Assembly: GCF_945957345.1 (NCBI RefSeq)
Contig: NZ_CAMFKW010000008.1
Span: forward strand, 62,001-126,000
From: an uncultured Allobosea sp.
GTDB lineage: Bacteria > Pseudomonadota > Alphaproteobacteria > Rhizobiales > Beijerinckiaceae
Reading direction: 5' to 3'
DNA length: 64,000 nt
Below the pieces are notes generated by a model. It was not told where the DNA came from. It did no database searches and worked only from the letters and a program-made list of their open reading frames with translations. Shown one piece after another: positions 47,511-56,019 of the stretch (its first letter is position 1; each line of letters begins with the position of its first letter). A program made the position numbers and the translations under genes.

Positions 47511-47795
47511 ATGAAACGTCTTGTTCCCGCCCTGTTTGCCGCTCTTCTGATGAGTGGCGGGGCCTATGCTCAATCGATCAATGTGGGTCCCGGCGGCGTC
47601 AGCGTCGATACGCGCTCGCCGCGCGAGCGGGCCATCGATCGGGACATCCGCGAGGAGCGGCGCGACCGTTACGAGCGCCACCGCGAGCGCGAATGGCGCC
47701 GTGCCAACTACCGCCGCGGCGATTGCCGCACTGTGACGACCGAGCGCGAAACACCGCGCGGCGTCGTGCGCCGGACCACCCGCGTCTGCGATTGA
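47511..47795 (+). CDS. Small exported Arg-rich protein of unknown function
   Basis: 94 residues from ATG 47511, with CGGAGGAT before it. Signal peptide KRLVPALFAALLMSGGAYA-QS, then INVGPGGVSVDTRSPRER and a very basic charged stretch (RDIREERRDRYERHREREWRRANYRRG) ending in a two-cysteine element (CRTVTTERETPRGVVRRTTRVCD). Similar short Arg-rich periplasmic proteins occur widely in Rhizobiales. An exact EcfG promoter match upstream points to the general stress regulon. Confidence 0.8.
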   Translation: MKRLVPALFAALLMSGGAYAQSINVGPGGVSVDTRSPRERAIDRDIREERRDRYERHREREWRRANYRRGDCRTVTTERETPRGVVRRTTRVCD

Positions 47796-47833
47796 GTTCA
47801 GCCGCGCCGCCAAGCGCAGCATCCGCCCATGAA

Positions 47834-47868
47834 AAGGCCCGCGACGCCGAGCATCGCGGGCCTTCTGC
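47834..47868. terminator. Terminator hairpin between convergent genes
   Basis: AAGGCCCGCGA/TCGCGGGCCTT, an 11-bp stem with a 9-base loop (47834-47864). Its 3' side on the plus strand is CTGCTT. It lies between the small exported protein and the glycerophosphodiesterase gene and can serve both. Confidence 0.75.
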
Positions 47869-47880
47869 TTGAAGTCGAGC

Positions 47881-49041
47881 TTACTTGCCGTCGCGCGCCT
47901 TCACGGCCTGGTCGGGGAAGTCCGAGAACAGCCCGTCGAGGCCGAGCGCGAAGAAGGCCTTGTACTCGGCGCCGGCGTCGCCCTTGAAGTCGGAGGTCAG
48001 GCGCTTCGGCTCGCTGCGGAAGGTCCAGCTATGGACCAGCAGGCCGGCGGCGTGGGCGTCCTTCACCACATTGGTCGGAGCGATCAGCGTGCGATCGCGC
48101 TCGTCGATCGTGCCGTCGCCATTGAGATCCTGCGGCTTGCCGTCGGCACCGATCGTCTGCTTGGAGCCGATCAGATAGGGCTTCCAGGGGCCGACGCCGT
48201 CGGCATAGGTCGCGATCTCCTTCAGGCCATCGGCCGAGAGCATGTCCTGGAAGGTGCGCTTGTCGCCGAGCACGGCGAAATCATAGGGGCGGTCGAAGGG
48301 CGCGACCAGCGTGACCTTGCCGTCCTTGTCGACACCGTCGCCGTCGACGAGCTGGACGAGGCGCAGTTGCGTCTTCGGGCGCAGGTATTTCAGGTTGGCG
48401 GTCTCGAAGCTCTGGATGAAGACCGGCGCCGTCTTGTCGGTCCAGCCGGCGGCCTTGAGCATGTCCAGGAGCTTGTCCTCGAAGGCGAGGCCGAGAGCGG
48501 CGTGATAGGTCGGATGCTTGGTCTCGGGATAGATGCCGATGGTGCGGCCGGTGCGGGCGCTCTCGGCCTTGGCGAGGTCGATCACCTCCTGGAAGGTCGG
48601 GATCTGGTACTTGCCGTTATGCGACTGGTCACGATCTGCGAAGGCCTGCTTGGCCTTCAGCGTCTTGATCTCGGCGGCGGTGAAGTCGTTGGCGAACCAG
48701 TCGGTTGTGTCGACGCCGTCGACCTTGCGGGTGGTCTTGCGACTGGCGAATTCCGGGCGGTCGGCGACATCGGTCGTGCCTGATAGCATCGGCTCGTGGC
48801 GGACGATGAGGACGCCGTCCTTGGTCGAGACGAGGTCCGGCTCGATGAAATCCGCGCCCTGCTGGATCGCGAGCTTGTAACCCTCGATCGTATGCTCCGG
48901 CATGTACCCGCTGGCGCCGCGATGGCCGATGACGAGCGGCTTCTGGCCCGACAGCGTCGGGGCCCCCTGCGCGAACACGGCCGGAGCCTGGAAGGCCAGC
49001 GCGGCGAGAAGCGTCGTCGAGAGAAGGAGGTTCTTTGTCAT
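47881..49041 (-). CDS. Exported glycerophosphodiester phosphodiesterase
   Basis: 386 residues from ATG 49041; the open frame to 49344 would bury the signal peptide ([22 protein letters not shown]). GDPD TIM-barrel signatures: [48 protein letters not shown] with the catalytic His-Arg pair, metal-binding Glu/Asp and His. It releases glycerol-3-phosphate from deacylated phospholipids in the periplasm. An EF-hand-like loop ([12 protein letters not shown]) sits near residue 315 and may bind the required calcium. Confidence 0.94.
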   Translation of the reverse strand: MTKNLLLSTTLLAALAFQAPAVFAQGAPTLSGQKPLVIGHRGASGYMPEHTIEGYKLAIQQGADFIEPDLVSTKDGVLIVRHEPMLSGTTDVADRPEFASRKTTRKVDGVDTTDWFANDFTAAEIKTLKAKQAFADRDQSHNGKYQIPTFQEVIDLAKAESARTGRTIGIYPETKHPTYHAALGLAFEDKLLDMLKAAGWTDKTAPVFIQSFETANLKYLRPKTQLRLVQLVDGDGVDKDGKVTLVAPFDRPYDFAVLGDKRTFQDMLSADGLKEIATYADGVGPWKPYLIGSKQTIGADGKPQDLNGDGTIDERDRTLIAPTNVVKDAHAAGLLVHSWTFRSEPKRLTSDFKGDAGAEYKAFFALGLDGLFSDFPDQAVKARDGK

Positions 49042-49262
49042 GATCTGGCCCAGCCTCACGGAAATGCGGGCGACCTTAAGAAGGCGGATATGACATCGCC
49101 ATGAAGGCCGATGGTTTGGATTTGAGGGGAGTTCGTTGGTCGGCGGATGTGGCAACGGCCCTGTGGGGAGTCGGAAAGAGGCGCGGACTTGGGTCGGCTT
49201 TCGACCCACAGCTGCCTCAGGCACCCCGTTAGGTATGAACTGCTGCTGCGATTGAAATTTAG

Positions 49263-49697
49263 ATGTCCACGCAGCGATACTGGAGACAACCACCTCCTGA
49301 CCAACTCGTCGCAATGGCCGCCTTCTTTGCAGTTCTGATAGCAACCTTCATAGGGGGAGTTTCCGGTCTTATTGCCTTATCCGCGATGTTTCCGGTGGTT
49401 GCGGTGGGCTTCGCATTCGCATTCAAGACGCTCTGGTGGCTTCCGCTCGCTCTTGCCGCACCCACGACGATCATCATCCTTCCAATGATTCATACGTTCG
49501 TGCCGAACCCGTTTCTTAGAACCGCAGCGCTGGTCCTTGGTGGTGTGGCGAGCGGGGTAGCCACGATCTACGCCGTGTTGGATGGGCTTGCAGGAGGCGT
49601 GGACAGCACGCGTCATCAGGCCATCTTCTGTGCGGGGAGTATTGCTGGAGTAGCCGCGGCTGCTGCTTTCGATAGCATCGCCAGAGAGATCGACTGA
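49263..49697 (+). CDS. Hypothetical inner-membrane protein
   Basis: 144 residues from ATG 49263. Four hydrophobic segments: [80 protein letters not shown], and [15 protein letters not shown]. No family recognised. Codon use is visibly less GC-biased than in its neighbours, so it may be a recent arrival. It stands alone between GDPD (divergent) and a small lipoprotein gene (convergent). Confidence 0.65.
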   Translation: MSTQRYWRQPPPDQLVAMAAFFAVLIATFIGGVSGLIALSAMFPVVAVGFAFAFKTLWWLPLALAAPTTIIILPMIHTFVPNPFLRTAALVLGGVASGVATIYAVLDGLAGGVDSTRHQAIFCAGSIAGVAAAAAFDSIAREID

Positions 49698-49783
49698 TCG
49701 CCAATCAGGCGGCATGGTGAGTTCTGCAAACGTCCCTAGCAGTCGTTCGCCCTCCCAACTGCCTTCCGCTTCCCACAGACAAG

Positions 49784-49815
49784 AAACCCGCCCCGGCGGA
49801 TGCCGGCGCGGGTTT
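49784..49815. terminator. Terminator after the small lipoprotein gene
   Basis: AAACCCGC ... GCGGGTTT with further pairing in between. On the minus strand the stem is followed by CTTGT, and it lies 68 bases beyond the lipoprotein stop. Confidence 0.7.
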
Positions 49816-49882
49816 GGTTCAATCGCCGATGTGAGCGGAACCGTCGGCGGCAACGCCGCAACCGCACCCCTCCCACGCAATC

Positions 49883-50026
49883 TCAGCGGCGATGGGTCTC
49901 GAGGGTGGTCTTGGCGTCGAGGCGCTTGGAGGCCGGCGGGGTATAGTCAGGCTGCTGCTGGGTGGCGCAGGCGGCGAGGCCGAGCGCGACGAGGCCGAGG
50001 ACGAGGATGCGGCTGGCGCTTTTCAT
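49883..50026 (-). CDS. Small lipoprotein (47 residues)
   Basis: ATG 50026 opens a frame of 47 codons. The N-terminus MKSASRILVLGLVALGLAAC is a textbook lipoprotein signal with lipobox LAAC. The mature part is short and polar (ATQQQPDYTPPASKRLDAKTTLETHRR). GGGAT stands upstream, and a terminator lies downstream at 49784-49815. Such entericidin-sized lipoproteins are often missed by gene finders. Function unknown. Confidence 0.75.
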   Translation of the reverse strand: MKSASRILVLGLVALGLAACATQQQPDYTPPASKRLDAKTTLETHRR

Positions 50027-50209
50027 GTGTGGATATCCCGTTGACCGCGACATGCGGTTGCATCGTCTTTCCGCTTGTGGAACGACCGCGTCAAGAGTGT
50101 GACGCTGGGGGCTTTATGTCCCTGTGTCATGCTTGAAACGTCGAAAATCGTTCGACACCGTCTTGAGGGCATCCCGGAGTGCGTCCGGCGAGGCCAGGAT
50201 TGAAGCGTC

Positions 50210-51508
50210 ATGACCCCAGCCGCCCGGATCAGCGCCGCCATCGAGGTGCTCCAGGATATCGTCGAGCGCCGCCGGCCTGCCGCCGATTCCCTCAAGGACT
50301 GGGGCCTGTCGCGCCGTTTCGCCGGCTCGAAGGATCGCGCGGCCGTCGCCTCGCTGGTCTACGACGCGCTGCGCCGCAAGGCGTCCTCCGGCTACGCGAT
50401 GGCGTCCGAGACGCCGCGTGCGCTCGTCCTCGGCATGCTGGCGGGCTTGCGGGGGCTTGGCGTCGCCGAGATCGCGGAGCTCTGCTCCGGCGAGAATCAC
50501 GCGCCGCAGCCGTTGAGCGACGACGAGACGGCGCTGCTCACCGCGTTCTCGGTCGAGGGCGCACCCGAATGGATGCAGGCGGACGTACCGGAATGGCTCT
50601 GGCCGTCTTTCCACGCGGGGCTGGGAGAGCAGGCGATCGCCGAGGGTGAGGCGCTCGCCGCGCGTGCGCCGATCGACCTGCGCGTCAACCGCCTCAAGGC
50701 GGGCCGCGATGCCGTCCTGAAGGATCTTGCCCATCTCCAGCCGGAGCCGGGCCCCTGGTCGCCCGACGCGTTGCGCTTCCAGCCCGGTCATGACGGGCGC
50801 GGCCCCTCGCTGCAGACCGAGCCCGGCTTCTTCGCCGGCGCCTTCGAGATCCAGGACGAAGGCTCGCAACTGGTGACGTTGCTGGCAGGAGCGCGGCCCG
50901 GTCAAACGGTGATCGATCTCTGCGCCGGGGCAGGGGGCAAGACGCTGGCGCTCGCCGCTCTGATGGCCAATCGCGGCAGCCTCTACGCCACCGATCTCGA
51001 CAGCCGTCGCCTCGCGCCGCTGCATGACCGGCTGGCGCGTTCGGGCGCCTCCATCGTCGAGGTCCGCATTCCCCGCTCGCGCGGCCATGAGCCCTTCGCC
51101 GATATCGCGGGGCAGGTCGATCTCGTGCTGGTCGATGCGCCCTGCACCGGCTCCGGCACCTGGCGTCGCAATCCGGATGCGAAATGGCGCGTGCGCCCCG
51201 GTGCGCTGGCCGAGCGCATCAAGGACCAGGCCGAGGTGCTGGCCCGCGCCGCCAGGCTGGTGAAGCCGGGTGGCCGCATCGCCTATATCACCTGCTCGGT
51301 GCTGCCGGAGGAGAATGACGAGGCGATCCGCGCCTTCCTCGGCAAGCATCCCAGCTTCTCCGTGGTCGCACCGATCGACGTGCTCAAGGGCGCCGAGAGC
51401 GACTTCTCCCTGCTCGCCCGCTTCGCAACAGCTTACGGCCTGCAGCTCTCCCCACGCCGCACCGGCACGGACGGGTTCTATCTGGCCTGCCTCCAGCGCG
51501 GGGATTGA
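50210..51508 (+). CDS. RsmB/NOL1/NOP2-family RNA (cytosine-5) methyltransferase
   Basis: 432 residues. An N-terminal NusB-like helical domain is followed by the Rossmann methyltransferase. The SAM site is VIDLCAGAGGKTLALAALM; the two catalytic cysteines are in VDAPCTGSGTWRRNPD and YITCSVLPEEN. The family makes m5C in 16S rRNA (RsmB) or tRNA. It ends 49 bases before guaA and may share its transcript. Confidence 0.93.
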   Translation: MTPAARISAAIEVLQDIVERRRPAADSLKDWGLSRRFAGSKDRAAVASLVYDALRRKASSGYAMASETPRALVLGMLAGLRGLGVAEIAELCSGENHAPQPLSDDETALLTAFSVEGAPEWMQADVPEWLWPSFHAGLGEQAIAEGEALAARAPIDLRVNRLKAGRDAVLKDLAHLQPEPGPWSPDALRFQPGHDGRGPSLQTEPGFFAGAFEIQDEGSQLVTLLAGARPGQTVIDLCAGAGGKTLALAALMANRGSLYATDLDSRRLAPLHDRLARSGASIVEVRIPRSRGHEPFADIAGQVDLVLVDAPCTGSGTWRRNPDAKWRVRPGALAERIKDQAEVLARAARLVKPGGRIAYITCSVLPEENDEAIRAFLGKHPSFSVVAPIDVLKGAESDFSLLARFATAYGLQLSPRRTGTDGFYLACLQRGD

Positions 51509-51557
51509 GGCTGTCGCGGGCGTTGCACGCGCCCGCGCGATCCATTAACGGAACGCG

Positions 51558-53126
51558 ATGACGAGCGCTCAGCCCCATCACGACTCCATCCTCATCATCG
51601 ATTTCGGCTCGCAGGTGACGCAGCTCATCGCGCGGCGCATCCGCGAGATCGGCGTCTATTGCGAGATCGCCCCGTTCCAGTCCGCTTCCGAGGCCTTTGC
51701 CCGCATGAAGCCGAAGGGCGTGATCTTCTCGGGCGGCCCGGCCTCGGTGCCGGATGAGGGCAGCCCGCGGGCTCCCGAGGCGGTCTTCTCGGCGAACATT
51801 CCGCTAATGGGCATCTGCTACGGCCAGCAGACCATGGCGCATCAGCTCGGCGGCAAGGTCGAGGGCGGCCACGCCGCCGAATTCGGCCGCGCCGATGTCG
51901 AGATCGTCACCCCCTCGGCCCTGTTCGAGGGCGTCTGGGAACAGGGCGGTCGTTATCCGGTCTGGATGAGCCATGGCGACCGGGTCACGCAGCTTCCGGC
52001 CGGGTTCACCGTCAAGGCGACCTCGGAGAACGCCCCCTTCGCGGTGGCGAGCGACGAGACCAGGCGCTTCTACACCACGATGTTCCATCCCGAGGTGGTC
52101 CACACCCCGGATGGCGGCAAGCTCCTGCGCAATTTCGTCGTGAATATCTGCGGCTGCAAGCCGGACTGGAGCATGTCGGCCTATCGCGCCGAGATGCAGA
52201 AGAAGATCCGCGAGCAGGTCGGCACCGGCCGCGTCATCTGCGGGCTCTCCGGCGGCGTCGACTCGGCCGTGGCGGCGGTGCTGATCCACGAGGCGATCGG
52301 CGACCAGCTCACCTGCGTCTTCGTCGACCACGGCCTGATGCGGATGAACGAGGCCGAAGAGGTCGTCCGCCTGTTCAGGGATCACTACAATATCCCGCTC
52401 GTCCATGTTGAGGCCGAAGCGCTTTTCCTCTCAGAGCTCGCCAAATGCGGCGCCGATCCGGAAGCCAAGCGCAAGACCATCGGCCGGCTCTTCATCGACG
52501 TCTTCGATGCCGAGGCCGCCAAGCTCGGCGGCGCCGATTTCCTGGCGCAAGGCACGCTCTATCCTGACGTGATCGAGAGCGTCTCCTTCTCCGGTGGCCC
52601 TTCGGTGACGATCAAGAGCCACCACAATGTCGGCGGCCTGCCCGAGCGCATGAAGATGAAGCTCGTCGAGCCGCTGCGCGAGCTGTTCAAGGACGAGGTC
52701 CGCGTGCTCGGCCGCGAGCTCGGCCTGCCCGAGGCCTTCGTCGGCCGCCATCCCTTCCCGGGGCCGGGCCTCGCCATCCGCTGCCCCGGCGAGATCACCA
52801 AGGAGAAGCTCGACATCCTGCGCAAGGCGGATGCGATCTATCTCGACGAGATCCGCAAGGCCGGCCTCTACGACGTGATCTGGCAGGCCTTCGCCGTGCT
52901 GCTGCCGGTGCGCACCGTCGGCGTGATGGGCGATTACCGCACCTACGACCATGTCTGCGCGCTGCGTGCCGTGACCTCGGTCGACGGCATGACGGCGGAT
53001 TTCTATCCCTTCGACATGAACTTTCTCGGCCGCGCCGCGACCCGCATCATCAACGAGGTCAAGGGCATCAACCGCGTCGTCTACGACGTGACCTCGAAGC
53101 CCCCCGGCACGATCGAGTGGGAGTGA
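51558..53126 (+). CDS. guaA: GMP synthase (glutamine-hydrolysing)
   Basis: 522 residues. Class I glutamine amidotransferase with [15 protein letters not shown] (catalytic Cys) and [11 protein letters not shown] (His-x-Glu), then the ATP-pyrophosphatase P-loop [13 protein letters not shown] and the GMP synthase dimerisation domain ending KPPGTIEWE. It converts XMP to GMP. Length and end are canonical. A large terminator lies 65 bases after the stop. Confidence 0.98.
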   Translation: MTSAQPHHDSILIIDFGSQVTQLIARRIREIGVYCEIAPFQSASEAFARMKPKGVIFSGGPASVPDEGSPRAPEAVFSANIPLMGICYGQQTMAHQLGGKVEGGHAAEFGRADVEIVTPSALFEGVWEQGGRYPVWMSHGDRVTQLPAGFTVKATSENAPFAVASDETRRFYTTMFHPEVVHTPDGGKLLRNFVVNICGCKPDWSMSAYRAEMQKKIREQVGTGRVICGLSGGVDSAVAAVLIHEAIGDQLTCVFVDHGLMRMNEAEEVVRLFRDHYNIPLVHVEAEALFLSELAKCGADPEAKRKTIGRLFIDVFDAEAAKLGGADFLAQGTLYPDVIESVSFSGGPSVTIKSHHNVGGLPERMKMKLVEPLRELFKDEVRVLGRELGLPEAFVGRHPFPGPGLAIRCPGEITKEKLDILRKADAIYLDEIRKAGLYDVIWQAFAVLLPVRTVGVMGDYRTYDHVCALRAVTSVDGMTADFYPFDMNFLGRAATRIINEVKGINRVVYDVTSKPPGTIEWE

Positions 53127-53190
53127 TCGGGGACATTCTGATCGCGCCAGGCCACCCGCTGGATTCGGGTAGGCCCCTTTGAAATGAAAC

Positions 53191-53245
53191 AATCCGCCCG
53201 CCACCGACTGGACATCTCCAGTCGGTGGCTGGCGGATTTTTCGTT
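53191..53245 (+). terminator. guaA Rho-independent terminator
   Basis: A long stem: AATCCGCC/GGCGGATT outside and CCACCGACTG/CAGTCGGTGG inside, joined by a CG/CT mismatch, followed by TTTTTCGTTT. Confidence 0.93.
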
Positions 53246-53328
53246 TGAGTGATCGATGACCTTTCCGGCGTTTGCCTCTCCGAAACGACTACCGGCTCAA
53301 AATGGCGCTTCCCTGCCCGGAGGCTGAT

Positions 53329-54015
53329 GTGGAAACGTCGCTCTATCTGCCCGTCAAGCGCTTCCTCGAAGGGCTCGGCTACACCGTGAAGGGCGAGATC
53401 GGGCCTTGCGATCTGGTCGGGCTTCGTGACGGCGATCCCTCCGTCGTGGTGATCGGTGAGCTGAAGCTGAGCTTCAATCTCGAGCTCATCCTGCAGGGTG
53501 TCGATCGGCTCAGCCTCGGCGACGAGATCTGGCTTGCTGCGCAGCTCTCCGCGAGAGGTAAGGGACGCGAGAGCGATCCGCGTTATCGCAATCTCTGCCG
53601 GCGCCTCGGCTTCGGCTTGCTCGGTGTTTCCAAGACCGGGCAGGTCGATATCCTCGTCTCGCCGGCGGCGCCGACGCCACGCAAGGATCCGCGTCGGCGC
53701 TCACGGTTGGTGGACGAGCACAAACGGCGCAAGGGCGATCCGGCGATGGGCGGAGGCACGCGCAGGCCGATCATGACCGCTTACCGCCAACAGGCGCTGG
53801 CCTGTGCGGCAGCGATGGCGGAGGAGCCGAAGCGGCCACGCGATCTCAAGCCGTCCTGCCCGGACGCGCAGAAGATCCTGCACCGCAATGTCTATGGCTG
53901 GTTCGAGCGCTCCGGGCGTGGCGTCTACGCGTTGACCGAGGCCGGCCGCAGCGCCCTGGCTGCCTGGCATGCTCAGTTTCCGCCGGGCGCGGAAGCGACG
54001 GGGATTGCAGCCTGA
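53329..54015 (+). CDS. DUF2161 family, PD-(D/E)XK phosphodiesterase-like protein
   Basis: About 228 residues from GTG 53329, which follows GGAGG by five bases and gives the usual (M)ETSLYLPVKRFLEGLGYTVKGEIG start; ATG 53302 is an alternative. The nuclease-like core is GEIGPCDLVGL ... VVVIGELKLSF with the D and E-x-K positions. Positively charged middle (PRKDPRRRSRLVDEHKRRKG) and a C-terminal winged-helix-like segment (RNVYGWFERSGRGVYALTEAGRSAL) suggest nucleic-acid binding. Role unknown. Monocistronic. Confidence 0.85.
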   Translation: METSLYLPVKRFLEGLGYTVKGEIGPCDLVGLRDGDPSVVVIGELKLSFNLELILQGVDRLSLGDEIWLAAQLSARGKGRESDPRYRNLCRRLGFGLLGVSKTGQVDILVSPAAPTPRKDPRRRSRLVDEHKRRKGDPAMGGGTRRPIMTAYRQQALACAAAMAEEPKRPRDLKPSCPDAQKILHRNVYGWFERSGRGVYALTEAGRSALAAWHAQFPPGAEATGIAA

Positions 54016-54102
54016 ACGCAGCCATCCGCTTGCCATGGAGGCGCCGCATCGCAATCGTAAGGGCTTTCGACCTACGAATTCGCGATGAAAGGAGTGGTCT
54101 GA

Positions 54103-54408
54103 ATGGTTGGGCGGAAGCTTCTCGCCGCTGGAACCCTGTCTCTCGCTGCCCTGACGCTCGCAGCCTGCCAGAGCGATGCGCAGCAGGCGCCGATGGGCGG
54201 TGCTCCCGGCCTATGCCGCGCGGACGCGGCCGAGAAGCTGGCGGGCAAGGCGCGTATCAGCGATGCCGAAGCCCAACAGGCCACCGGCGCGACCATCGTC
54301 CGGCAGATTCGGCCGGGGCAGGCCGTGACGATGGATTATCGCCGGGAGCGCGTGACCATCGAGACCGATCCGAAGACCGGCAAGATCGTCCGCGCCTTTT
54401 GCGGATAG
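54103..54408 (+). CDS. Lipoprotein resembling I78-family peptidase inhibitors
   Basis: 101 residues. Signal and lipobox LAAGTLSLAALTLAAC anchor it. The mature part matches the I78 inhibitor layout: a cysteine in GLCRADAAEKLAGK, then RQIRPGQAVTMDYRRERVTIETDPKTGKIVRAFCG with the second cysteine near the end. Family members inhibit serine proteases such as elastase; the target here is unknown. GGAG stands nine bases before ATG 54103. A shared terminator follows. Confidence 0.82.
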   Translation: MVGRKLLAAGTLSLAALTLAACQSDAQQAPMGGAPGLCRADAAEKLAGKARISDAEAQQATGATIVRQIRPGQAVTMDYRRERVTIETDPKTGKIVRAFCG

Positions 54409-54476
54409 GCGCGGCGCCGACTCGGAGGGGCGGCTGCGGCTCGGGCTGTCGCCCGCAGTCTTGAACCTTCAAACGA

Positions 54477-54502
54477 AAAAACCGCCCGAAAGGGCGGTTT
54501 TT
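54477..54502. terminator. Bidirectional terminator between the inhibitor gene and rpmG
   Basis: AAAAACCGCCC-GAAA-GGGCGGTTTTT, an 11-bp stem with T-runs on both strands and a stable GAAA loop. Confidence 0.93.
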
Positions 54503-54532
54503 CAAAGCGAAATCAGATCGGGAGGCTGGGCC

Positions 54533-54700
54533 TCACTTGATCTTGGTTTCCTTGAACTCGACGTGCTTGCGCGCGACGGGGTCGTATTTCTTCTTCGACA
54601 TCTTCTCGGTCATCGTGCGCGAGTTCTTCTTCGTCACGTAGAAGAAGCCGGTGTCGGCGGTCGAAAGCAGCTTGATCTTGATCGTCACGGCCTTGGCCAT
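54533..54700 (-). CDS. rpmG: 50S ribosomal protein L33
   Basis: 55 residues, universal L33 sequence beginning [28 protein letters not shown] and ending [18 protein letters not shown]. No CxxC zinc motif, so it is the zinc-free form. It lies 141 bases after the NUDIX gene on the same strand, as in other Rhizobiales, and ends at a strong terminator. Confidence 0.97.
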   Translation of the reverse strand: MAKAVTIKIKLLSTADTGFFYVTKKNSRTMTEKMSKKKYDPVARKHVEFKETKIK

Positions 54701-54841
54701 GGGTCTATCCTCGAACCATGCGGGCCGAAGGCCCTCGGAAAAGAAAATGGCCGGGCGAGCCCGGCAAACCGTCAGCGCGGGGAATGCCGCAAAGGGCCGG
54801 CGAAGTCAAGGAAGAATAGCTCGGCGGCTCAGGGATCCGCT

Positions 54842-55576
54842 TCAGAGTTCCTCACGCACGAAGCTGCCGCGCTTCTCCCAGTAGAACGGGACCGGCAGAT
54901 AAGGCGCAAAACCACCCGCGATCCGGGCCTCGACCTCCTGGATGATCACTTTGGTGATCGTCGGAAGGTCGAGCTGCTTGGCCTCGTCGAAATCGACCCA
55001 GACCAGGTCGACCAGCTCCGAATCGGGCCCGATGATGCCGTCGACCCGCTTGGCGACGGCGGAGGCGTCGATCGCGAAGAAGCGGGTATCGAATCGCTTC
55101 GGACGGCGCGGCGGCGTGATCGCACGCGCGACGAAGGTCACTTCCGAGAGATCGGGATAGACGCCTTGCGCCGCGAAGTCGCTCCAGCTCCCGGAGGGCA
55201 CGGTCTCCGGCGTGCCGAATTCGTCCGAGCCGAACAGCAGGCCGGTTTCCTCGAAGGTCTCGCGGATCGCGGCCATCGCCAGCGCCCGTGCCTTGCCGGC
55301 GCTGGGCCGCAGGCAGCGCTTGCCCAGCCGGTCCTCGCAGATCTGCGGCACGGCCCCGGTCGCGACCATGCGCCGGTCGCCGTCATCGACGCGCCCGCCT
55401 GGGAAGACATATTTGCCCGGCATGAACTTATGGCCTTCGTGGCGCTTTCCCATCAGCACCTTGGGCCGTGCGCCGCTGCGATCCAGGATCATCATGGTCG
55501 CGGCGTCCTTGGGACGCTGATTGGCAGTGGTGCGCGCCCGCTCGGCCTGAGTGAGGGTGACGGTATGGTCGGTCAT
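54842..55576 (-). CDS. NUDIX hydrolase
   Basis: 244 residues. N-terminal region, then VFPGGRVDDGDRR and, after an insertion of about 35 residues, the catalytic helix AAIRETFEETGLLFG (Nudix REx2EExG core). Such long-insertion Nudix proteins resemble the NUDT7/NUDT19-type CoA and nucleotide pyrophosphatases; the substrate is not deducible. Its start overlaps the DUF983 stop by four bases, so the two are coupled. Confidence 0.9.
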   Translation of the reverse strand: MTDHTVTLTQAERARTTANQRPKDAATMMILDRSGARPKVLMGKRHEGHKFMPGKYVFPGGRVDDGDRRMVATGAVPQICEDRLGKRCLRPSAGKARALAMAAIRETFEETGLLFGSDEFGTPETVPSGSWSDFAAQGVYPDLSEVTFVARAITPPRRPKRFDTRFFAIDASAVAKRVDGIIGPDSELVDLVWVDFDEAKQLDLPTITKVIIQEVEARIAGGFAPYLPVPFYWEKRGSFVREEL

Positions 55577-56019
55577 CGGCGTGGTTCCGAGGAAGGCAGG
55601 GGCTGGCGCTCGGGCCGGTCGGGCTCGCCGCCGAAGCCATGCATGCGCACGGCCCATTGCAGGCCGACGACGCCGCCCTTGACGGGCTGCATCAGCGCGA
55701 AGGACAGGATGATGGTGAGCAGGGGCCAGATGGTCATGTGCACCCACATCGGCCAGTCGCCGAACTTCTCCGCCAGCAGCAGGCCACCGACGATGATATG
55801 GCCGACGATGGTGATGACGATATAGGGCGGCAGGTCGTCGGCGCGCTGGTGGTGCAGGTCCTCGCCGCAGACCTCGCAGATATCGACCGGCTTCAGGAAG
55901 GCGCGGAACAGGCGGCCCTGGCCGCAATGCGGGCAGCGACCCCGCAGGCCGCGCGCCACCGCCTGGCGCCAGTCGCGCTCTTCGAGATGCCGGTCGGCGC
56001 TATGTATCTGGACGCCCAT
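55573..56019 (-). CDS. DUF983 family membrane protein
   Basis: 148 residues from ATG 56019, whose first base is the last base of the rnr stop. Two CxxC pairs near the N-terminus (CPHCGQGRLF and CEVCGEDLHH) suggest a zinc ribbon; two membrane segments follow (YIVITIVGHIIVGGLLLAE, WVHMTIWPLLTIILSFALMQPVKG). Function unknown, although conserved next to rnr in Rhizobiales. It lies in a rnr-DUF983-NUDIX operon. Confidence 0.9.
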   Translation of the reverse strand: MGVQIHSADRHLEERDWRQAVARGLRGRCPHCGQGRLFRAFLKPVDICEVCGEDLHHQRADDLPPYIVITIVGHIIVGGLLLAEKFGDWPMWVHMTIWPLLTIILSFALMQPVKGGVVGLQWAVRMHGFGGEPDRPERQPLPSSEPRR

